From assembly GCA_030710605.1 (NCBI GenBank), contig CP092877.1:4179597-4243596 (forward strand): a stretch of DNA of 64,000 nt, in the 5' to 3' direction. A program made the translations under genes and the position numbers. The first letter of the stretch is position 1, and the number at the start of each line of letters is the position of its first letter. Positions 56,611 to 64,000 of this stretch are shown piece after piece. The notes under the pieces are model-generated. The model was not told where the DNA came from and did not search any database. It saw nothing but the letters and a program-made list of their open reading frames with translations. This DNA comes from Cordylochernes scorpioides. Lineage: Eukaryota; Arthropoda; Arachnida; Pseudoscorpiones; Chernetidae.

Positions 56611-56779
56611 TATAATTATTATACATATGAAAATATATAGTATATATATTGGGTATGAAATATATATTATTACATATACATGTTTCCCGCCCACCGCGGG
56701 AAAGACTCCGCCACCGGTGGACTGCAAGGGTCTTTTCCTTCAGAGTGGGCAGGTCGATGTGATGGTTGGCGTTACCCTA

Positions 56780-57590
56780 TTCAAGACCAAGATGGTACTT
56801 ATAGATGGTAGCTTTCGACACACTTGCCAGTTTCATTGCCTCGGGATGGAGGCCGACACCGAAGAGCCAGGCCTGCAGATCAAGGGACAGACCACGGAAA
56901 GTGAACACCTCCCGGATCAGGGGTCGCACGGCTCGATAACTACAGGCGGCACGCCTCGAGGCAGGAAGGTCAGGATGAGATAAGGCGTGGAGGGCCAGTC
57001 GTAGGGCTACATTTGCGTCGTGTCCCGAAAAGCTGTTGCGACGCAGGTCAGCCCAGGAGATGGAAGGGGCATGTCCACAGAGGAGGCCCAACGCGCCACA
57101 AGCTCTCTAACAGGATGTGCCTGCAGCCGTGCCGAGTCCAGTACCCGGCGCGCGCTCTGGCTGTTGAGGCGGGTAATGGACGTAGCTGATCCCCGCAGGA
57201 CGATGGTCTCCGCCTCGTACTCCACATAAGAGCTGGAGCTGGCGTTTTTCTGCAGGTGACGCTGGAAGAAGACCCCCAGGTGCTTCGCGTCTAGGAGCGC
57301 GGCCCGCGTTGAACGCGCTAGGGCAGGGGCGCCATCGGAGAAGTTACAGACAGTCGTCTGTAGCCAGCGCTCGGGAACCAGCAGGTCTGGCGGTCGTAGG
57401 AACCTGTTGTCGCCTCGAAGACGCAGATATCTCAGGCTGGCAGGGTGAAGTACATGGTGGTCTAGCTCTGTCTTCTTTGAGCCTTTCCACCAGGACTTTT
57501 CCACTGATTTGACGGCTGTTTGTACTCTGGTGTATAGTGGTGTATACAGGTCTCGTCCACCGTCACAAAACGACGCCAAAAGTACCATAG
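56780..57590 (-). pseudogene. LINE ORF2 C-terminal relic (arm D)
   Basis: The minus strand from 57,588 reads LDHHVLHPASLRYLRLRGDN, FLRPPDLLVPERWL, a shift near 57,010-57,090, then SISWADLRRNSFSGHDANVA and VFTFRGLSLDLQAWLFGVGL. It matches the last 750 bp of 40,234-41,460 with about 10% divergence and better frame preservation. Confidence 0.7.
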
Positions 57591-57599
57591 ATTAAGAGT

Positions 57600-58850
57600 G
57601 ATCAGCAATAAAAGCTGCTTAGAAATGTTTGTCCGCATACATGTCGATCATAAGCAATCGCGGCACCCATATGGCACACAGATAATTCATCTGTAATGCA
57701 TTTTTGATACCACATATGGCGTGGTTACATACATAGGCCGTCCGGAACATGGTTTCTCTTGTGTTGATTTTCGGTCACGTTTAAATTCATTCAGTAATAA
57801 ATGGTCTTAAATGATGGGGCTAAGACCCCATGGACTTTGTTCAGTTAGGCTTTAATTTGGGAAGCCGCCCAACATTTAAAAATGAAAAATTTGATAACAG
57901 TTCGAAATAATTTTTATTCATTTTGGAATTATTCGTTTCGGCGCGAGCTTTCTAGAAGGCGGAGCACGCGGTCACGACGTCACATAAAAGAATCTCCTTC
58001 ACCAGGGAGATATGTGATTTGTGTCGCCATCTATATTCCTTTTACGAACAGCCCTTGTATACAATGAAATATGTGAAAAAATACTTCGTAATTAAATAAT
58101 TTTTAAAAATATTTGTAAATATAATTGTAGAGAAAACGAAAGCTTGCACAAAAAACTGGCATAAAACTATCCTAAATTATAAGATGAAAATTGAAATTGA
58201 TTATTTTTTGATCATACTCACTTGATTTTTAAAAAATGATATTGCAATATAAAGTTATTTCTAAAACTAGCGGTTCTATGGAAATTTAATGAGAATGGAT
58301 TTTGTAGGTGAGGAGTTTCGGTAACAGCCAGGCGGAACAAGTAAATTTTAATTTTTATATATAAAGAGACATTACATGAAAAACCGCCTAAAAACGTGGC
58401 TGAGCTGGTTCCTCTTGGAGCTGGCCCTCTCATCAGAGATTCTGCCTGACATGAAATTGATAAAAGACCAACTCTGGGAGATGCTGGGTTAGTAATTTTT
58501 TAGGCGCAGCCTCTACTTTATTTACTTTTTATTAATATGGTTGTAAACAATATATAGGTGTATGCGTGTATATGTGTGTATATATGTATATATTTTTAAA
58601 TTTAATGATGTAACTGTAAATAAAATTCAAAGAATATCTCTATATGTAAATAATATTTTTGAATCTTTCCAAGTCGCTTTCTGTGTATCTTTCGATGTTG
58701 AATATTTTCTTTGTTATATTTGTATGTACATTTAGCGCAAGTGTCCCTAGGGGGACATAGCGTTTTGAATTGAAATAAATACATATTAATGTTCTGCTTA
58801 CCACATGCCATTTTAACAATTCTAAATATTTATAAACATACACACACAAA
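57600..58850. other. no gene recognised
   Basis: AT-rich; short open frames without motifs. From about 58,795 to 58,940 it matches 40,060-40,190 of arm C in inverted orientation. Confidence 0.5.
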
Positions 58851-59062
58851 CTCACCCTCTTATTACACTGTTAAAATGTATTAAAACTATTTATTTTAGT
58901 TCATCACCAGTACAGGTATATATGGAAGTGATAATGAGGAATGTGCCACAACACCGACAAAATTCAAGGAAAATCCAGGCAAAAATCAATACATAGTACA
59001 TGGATTTCATAACATCCTATAAGAAGAGTTATGAAATTGGTCGAATTTACCAAAAAAATGTG

Positions 59063-59362
59063 TTTGAGCTAGTGAAGTGGCAGGGACGATTTCCAAACCA
59101 GAATACAATATAGAGTTACGGGAGAAGACTATCCATGTACCAAAAAGGGGTACATATCCCGTTAAAAATGCATTGAAACAACGCATTTTGTTTAGTCACC
59201 CTATACCAAAAGTAATTTATATTCAACCCAATGACTAGTGTAATTTTGAGAGGAATTTGGTAATTTCGAGGGACCTACTAAAACTAGCTGCAGTGATAAA
59301 ACCACGGATCAACCAAGATGAATATTATAGTGAGCTATATCCGAGGTGGATGAACTTCAGGA
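59063..59362 (-). repeat. about 270-bp repeat, arm D copy
   Basis: Inverted counterpart of 39,733-40,000, in the same position relative to the LRR gene. Confidence 0.75.
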
Positions 59363-59644
59363 CGGCCTGAAGACAGGATTTGATTAGAACGCAGCTAGCA
59401 AAACGGAAGTAAGAAGAAGCAGAAGACGTGTGTGCTGTAACAATACTATATATTGTCTCTCAATTTTGCTTCGGTTCCTTTCTTTTTTAAATATTATCCC
59501 TTTATTATAGGAAGATTCTACTTTTCCTACTTCAACAGGTCCCCCTATGCAGACTTTTCAACATCGCGAACTAAAACAACTGCTACATTGCTAACACCTG
59601 ATACAAGGTATTTTCGAAAGCGAAATGTGTACAACAATGGAATT

Positions 59645-62600
59645 CTAACTTTGAAGAAAAAGAATAATGTTATAACATTTTTTTATTAAACAACAATCAT
59701 GATCATAATCTCGTTGAATAATTAGCAAGTGATAGGCATGTAGGAGGTATGTAATGATTGCTGGTAGGTTTGTCAGTAAGGTTGGACACAGCCGATGTCC
59801 GAGAGGGTCAGTTCTTCCAACGGCCCGCTTCAGATCGCTGCACACAAATCCCACCACGTGGCGCTTGTAGGACCACGGCAGCTGCACCAGCCAGCGGGTA
59901 GACTCGCACGTGCAGCGGAATCTGTTGTCTGCACGCACCGAACGGGTGTTAGAGAAACTCTAGGAGACTGCTAAGACACAGACTTCCTACCTCCACGCTG
60001 AATTTGTTATTCGATAAGATGGGCAATCGCGGTTAATCGATCGATATTCAGATGATTTTTTTGTTATATAATAAACTAGCGGACGTACCCCGGCTTCGCC
60101 CGAGGTTTTACCCGAGTAAAGGTTTGTCTAGCGAACATTTGTTAAAACAATTCTCTAAAAACTTATAAAAAAAAAATATATATTTTGATAATTTGAAACT
60201 CGTAAATTTGAATCTCTCGATAAAGTGAACATTTTTTCCCGGTCCCTGTGTGCCGTGTCATCCTGAATTTTGTCTTTCCAAATTTTCTACATTAGAAAAT
60301 CATAGTTTTATCTAGTGAACATTTTTTCCCGGTCCCTTGAAAAATACTCGATAAGTTGAATAAAATCAATATTAATTGGTTCCCTCGGTAATTGGAAGTT
60401 AAAGAAATAGTATCTTCGCCTTGGAATTGTATCATTATTCTTGTCTCAAATAAATTGCCGTGTCATCCTGAGATAATCTTACTTTTGATAAATAATATTT
60501 AAGATAACAAACTTAGTGATAAGAAAACTTGTTATCATCGTCACAATGGGGGCGCTGCTTGCGAGTTAAATCTACAAATCTGCAAATAACTCTAAGGATA
60601 TTCAAGATATTCATGAAATTATTTTTCAAAAACCTTCCCGGTGATATACCTAATAATATCCCAAAATTTCACGGCGATTGGATGTATGGTTTTTGAATCT
60701 ATAGAGTACAGACAGACAGACAGACAGACATTCAATTTTATATATATAGGCTAGCCGAATGACCCGGGCAACGCCCCGGTTTTACCCGATTAAATGTTTT
60801 TATTCAAATACTATTCGTTACAATTATAAATTGGCGCCGTGGATGTCACTCTTGTGAAACGTCCCGCTCCAAACTTTGTGTCTGAGAAGCGATATTTTTA
60901 TAGAAAGATGATATAGCTTTTGTTTTCTGCTCGAATGAATGTTTTTCTGTTAGAATTTTGTTCCTGCGTACAAAATAATGAACTGGTTTCACCCGTGGTC
61001 TCTGCTTTTTGGAATTTTTCCCGATATAATTTTGTATCTGATAATCAAACATGATACAGCAATATCGTCATCATCATTTTCTGAATAAAAATATATAGTT
61101 TTAATAATTGATTTATATATTTTTTAAAATAGCCTATCGTCTTCCCCGTATTTTTTTTTTACCTATGTATGGAAATTTTGGTTTGAATTAGTGAACTACT
61201 GCGAATTTGTATACCGGAAATACAGACAGACATACAAACATTCATTTTTATATATATAGAGACTAGCCGAATGACCCGGGCAACGCTCGTGTTTTACCCG
61301 ACTGTAGATGTTACAACGGTGATCCTTAGGTCGCTGGTTCAAATCCGGCTCGAGGGAGCCGGCGAGCACGTGACCTCCCTGTGCGCGCGCATCCGTGATA
61401 GAGGCGGCCGGCCGATGAGGAAAGACGGTCGTGACTATATATATTAATACATTTTGTGTAGAAATAGGATTAGTTGACTTTATAAGGTAAATTTATTCAT
61501 ACAGTTTGTATCCCTCGATAGCTCAGTTGGCAGAGCGGAGGACTGTAGATGTTACAACTGTGATCCTTAGGTCGCTGGTTCAAATCCGGCTCGAGAGAGT
61601 TTTTTTAAATTTTTATTGGCTGCCGGCGAGCACGTGACCTCCCTGTGCGCGCGCATCCGTGACAGAGGCGGCCGGCCGAAGAGGAAAGACGGTCGTGACT
61701 ATATATATTAATATTTGTTTTTCTCTATAAACTACTTTGTCTTTTTGTGATTTTACCGATATATGGGACTACGCTAAATAAGGGTTATTTTGAAAAAATT
61801 GCAAGTGCATTCGTTAGAGACACAAATAATCAAACTATGATCAACTCATTTTGTACACATACTGATAACAGACGATTCATTTGAGATGACTATTTTACTC
61901 GGTAATATCGAGTGCAATCTAGGTAAAGGACACAAAGAACTAGATGGCAATCACTCCAATGCCTAAAGACATGGTGCGAGGTTTGTGAAAGAAAATACAT
62001 GAGGTCAATAGAGGTCATTTAAGACAATGGTACATAACAATAAAATGTTAGGGATAGGAAGTTATGCTTACTCGCTAGCATAAGCAGCCCGGAGCCTCGC
62101 TCGGCCATCCCATTCATCATGGGACCGAACTGGCGCTCGGACAGGTCCTTGAGGTTGTTGGAGGTGAGGTTAAGGACGCTGGGCAGTACGGAATGGAAGG
62201 CGTCGTCCGCCATCTTGATGATCCTGTTGTTAGAGAGGTCGATCGCGTATTTGGGGCTGTACCACGAGCTGCTGAACGCCAGGTTGTTGACCACGGCCAG
62301 CTTGTTATATCGCAGGTCCAGGCTCTCCAGAGCACCCATGTTCTTGAAGGCATTCGACCCAATGTACGATATCTTGTTGAAGGACAGGTCGATTTTTTGG
62401 AGACGACTGTGACCGCTAAGAGCTTCGTCGGGGATGCTCTTAAGCTCGTTGTACCTAAGAATGAGCGATTCTAGATTTGGAAAGCTCTTGAAGTCTTTGA
62501 AGGGGAATTTTTCCAAGTTGTTATGGGTGATCTCAAGACGGCGAAGACGCTCAATCGAGCTATCGAATGAGCCAGTTTCGATGGAACGGAGGTTGGTCTT

Positions 62601-62891
62601 GTGCACTTCGATAAACTCAAAGCTGACGTGCAGCGTCGTGCGGTCTAGCGACGCGAACTCGGAATTAATCAAACTCAACTTTCCCAATTGGCGCCGTGGA
62701 AAATAAGCTTGAAAGCTGCGTCGTAGTGTCCCCAGGTCTGGTATCCTGTCGCAAGACAGCAGGATGAAGGTAGCGGGGCCTCCGCAGGTGCAGGGGCTCA
62801 GCTGGTTTGGGGAAGGACAAAGGTCCCCTGGTTCTCCTGTGGCGGTGACAAGAGGGCTCGCCCATAAAGCGGCTAAGAGATTCAGCCACAT
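59645..62891 (-). CDS. secreted leucine-rich repeat protein (gene D), C-terminal frameshift
   Basis: Exons 62,891-62,072 and 59,928-59,645. Exon 2-type sequence encodes the same 273 residues as gene C, including the signal peptide, N-terminal Cys cluster and LRRs, with the same GT donor and AG acceptor positions. In the last exon a single extra G (AAGCGGGCC versus AAGCGGCC, near 59,820) shifts the frame after CSDLKR, so the C-terminal cap ends AVGRTDPLGHRL... and runs on to a TAG at 59,645 (about 367 residues instead of 324). Without the extra base it would stop at 59,773 as in C. The intron is 2,143 bp because it contains a 1.64-kb Helitron/tRNA composite. Either a recently damaged paralogue, an allele, or a base-call error. 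Confidence 0.82.
60076..60750 (-). mobile_element. non-autonomous Helitron (first of tandem pair)
   Basis: On minus it starts CCTATATATATAAAATTGAA (the first base of the usual TC is changed to C), has CTGT repeats, and ends with hairpin CTCGGGCGAAGCCGGGG, then TACGTCCG and CTAG|T. No coding sequence. Confidence 0.75.
60751..61260 (-). mobile_element. non-autonomous Helitron (second of tandem pair)
   Basis: On minus: 5' TCTATATATATAAAAATGAA at 61,260 and 3' hairpin, then CATTCGGCTAG at 60,754-60,751. Same family as 12,518-13,176, with shared interior (GGAGCGGGACGTTTCACAAG). Its 3' CTAG directly touches the 5' end of the neighbouring Helitron. Confidence 0.82.
61301..61361 (+). pseudogene. tRNA-Tyr 3' fragment
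   Basis: ACTGTAG...ATCCTTAGG...GGTTCAAATCC...TCGAGGGA: the anticodon loop with intron, the T arm and the 3' acceptor strand, but no 5' half. Its acceptor strand TCGAGGG would pair perfectly with the CCCTCGA of the complete copy. It joins a truncated Helitron 3' end at 61,300. Confidence 0.8.
61362..61511. repeat. tRNA flank duplication
   Basis: GCCGGCGAGCACGTGACC...GGCGGCCGGCCGA...GACGGTCGTGAC and a TATA-rich tail (61,362-61,450) recur after the complete tRNA at 61,623-61,711. The unit of tRNA-Tyr plus about 90 bp of GC-rich flank is therefore duplicated. Confidence 0.8.
61512..61598 (+). tRNA. tRNA-Tyr (GTA) with 14-nt intron
   Basis: Acceptor CCCTCGA/TCGAGAG (one C-A mismatch at the second pair) and discriminator A; D arm GCTCAGTTGGCAGAGC; anticodon stem GAGGA/TCCTT with GTA; intron ATGTTACAACTGTG one base after the anticodon, as in nuclear tRNA-Tyr genes; T arm GCTGG/CCGGC. 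Box A TAGCTCAGTTGG and box B GGTTCAAATCC are intact. A run of seven T follows two bases after the gene, a Pol III terminator. Mature length 73 nt before CCA addition. It sits inside the Helitron composite in the intron of gene D, on the opposite strand. The mismatch makes a pseudogene possible. Confidence 0.85.
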
Positions 62892-63229
62892 CCCCTGAAA
62901 CAAACAACAGTTTTAGCTGGCATATTGGACCTCCATATATCACAGTCGATAATTCCAATCCTTATAGAAAAACTTCAATGTATAGAAATGCATATAGGTT
63001 TAATACCTACAACTGCAGTTGTGTATGGAATTAATAAATAAATTATATACTCGTATATTAATTAAAATTTCAATATTCAGAACCTTTTCTGTTTGTCAGG
63101 TAAAAAAATCTTCAAATTCTCCAATCTCACGAGCGAACTCTCCTATCACTTTAATATGTACATCTTAATATGGTTATATATGTATGTATGTCGTACCACA
63201 AACAACAGCAGTCATGGGGCCCAGTGGCT

Positions 63230-63415
63230 TCAGGCGTCTATGAATTCTACACAAAGGATGAGGTAGGCACCTAAGGGAGGCCAGAGAACAACGACACAGG
63301 CAAGGTCCAGGGGAGTCTGCTCTGAGATGTCGTCCAGTTGCAAGTAGTTAAACTCACTAATGACATCTAGAACATCCCCGTGAAGGGTCCACGTGATAAT
63401 GTAGGAAATTTCCAT
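63230..63415 (-). other. conserved 5' region, possible leader exon of LRR gene D
   Basis: Inverted counterpart of 37,082-37,270, open over 61 codons with two amino-acid differences. Confidence 0.35.
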
Positions 63416-63527
63416 GTCTGATGTAATCTCGACGAACTAGACCTCGCCTTGCTTGGATCGCGGCTGACTCTCTTTTAATTTTGTCTTATTCGATTACATG
63501 ATCGCCACAAAGCTAGCGCACTGAAGT

Positions 63528-63533
63528 TTATAT
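63528..63533 (-). promoter_or_regulatory. candidate TATA box of LRR gene D
   Basis: TATAAA on minus, in the same context as 36,965-36,970. Confidence 0.4.
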
Positions 63534-63594
63534 ACATTTGGGACTTTACACTTTATAATTATGGTGCGTGGCAATCTCTAATGCATATTGACTA

Positions 63595-64000
63595 TATATT
63601 ACTACATATATATGTAATATTGTCGCAATTGATCCTGTAGACGTATGGATAAACTGGCAGTCGTGTACGTGAGGCGAGTGCTGATGTTCTTCCCACACGC
63701 GGAAAACAAGAAGCAGAGGCAGGGCTGGATGTTAGCACCGAGAGTGATCGAAGAGAGCCTACGAGACTGAGGTAGAGGCCATGACACAAACCTGGATTTC
63801 TAACAACGAGACACGGCGAGAGCGACAGAGATAGACATAAGCGGTTGCCGATGGACACACTCTAGAACATACTGCCGCTGATCCCATGCTAAAACCTGTT
63901 GACAGGGGTCGTCTATAAAAAGCCCTGGAGGGGGTCTCCATCTGGGCGTTGGCTATTTCATCTCCCTCTGCCCCCAGCTGCCACCAGCTGACCACTCTTT
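63595..64000 (-). repeat. LTR-like dispersed repeat, copy 5
   Basis: Inverted counterpart of 36,495-36,905, running off the window edge. Homology to arm C is therefore still continuing at position 64,000. Confidence 0.6.

Larger units (their letters stand above)
60076..61711 (-). mobile_element. composite Helitron insertion carrying tRNA-Tyr
   Basis: Comparing the introns of D and C, everything from 60,076 to 61,711 is extra in D. On minus, the flanks read AAACAAATA|insert|TTTATTATATAAC, and C has AAACAAATATTTATTATATAAC uninterrupted. The insert ends in CTAG next to T, as Helitrons do. It contains two Helitrons end to end (60,751-61,260 and 60,076-60,750), a third Helitron 3' end (61,263-61,300) and two copies of a tRNA-Tyr segment. 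Confidence 0.75.

Overview
This is a eukaryotic, repeat-dominated and mostly AT-rich window. It most likely comes from an arthropod: the only host protein gene is a secreted leucine-rich-repeat (LRR) protein of the type annotated in crustaceans and chelicerates as the non-catalytic subunit of Oplophorus-luciferin 2-monooxygenase. A spider or other chelicerate is my best guess. Two runs of exactly 100 N (10,633-10,732 and 52,838-52,937) mark scaffold gaps, so the window joins three contigs.

Left third (1-29,500). A long unit occurs twice in direct orientation (A, 1-10,632; B, about 16,565-29,470). Each unit holds a minisatellite with a palindromic core, a second related minisatellite, an LTR-like repeat, a LINE 3' fragment, a Tc1 element, a DD41D mariner-type element, a foldback, another LINE 3' end and a third minisatellite of 21-22 bp. 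The Tc1 reading frame is intact in A and frameshifted in B. The mariner frame is broken in A and open in B, where a catalytic Asp has become Ala. B also carries a 1.03 kb LINE insertion with a 17-bp target-site duplication. Between A and B (10,733-16,560) lie two non-autonomous Helitrons, two hammerhead-ribozyme motifs and small transposon relics.

Middle (29,500-36,200). This holds LINE and Tc1 relics, two foldback elements and a LINE ORF1 (Gag-like, three zinc knuckles) on the minus strand.

Right half (36,200-64,000). The LRR gene occurs twice in opposite orientation (C on plus, 37,599-39,330; D on minus, 62,891-59,645), and collinear homology continues through LINE ORF2 fragments and a Ty3/gypsy element towards the second gap. 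This is a large inverted duplication or a misjoined haplotig. Exon 2 of the two copies differs only at synonymous sites. D has a frameshift near its C terminus and a 1.64 kb composite Helitron insertion in its intron that carries a tRNA-Tyr(GTA) gene; C keeps the empty site. Between the arms are a gypsy element broken by a hammerhead-bearing inverted repeat, a truncated hAT element with a perfect 8-bp target duplication inside a LINE, a 5'-end LINE fragment, and a nearly perfect 546-bp palindrome whose empty site is preserved in C.

There are no bacterial operons, CRISPR arrays or phage genes. The window is best read as a record of transposition, tandem-repeat turnover and duplication around one conserved secreted LRR gene.
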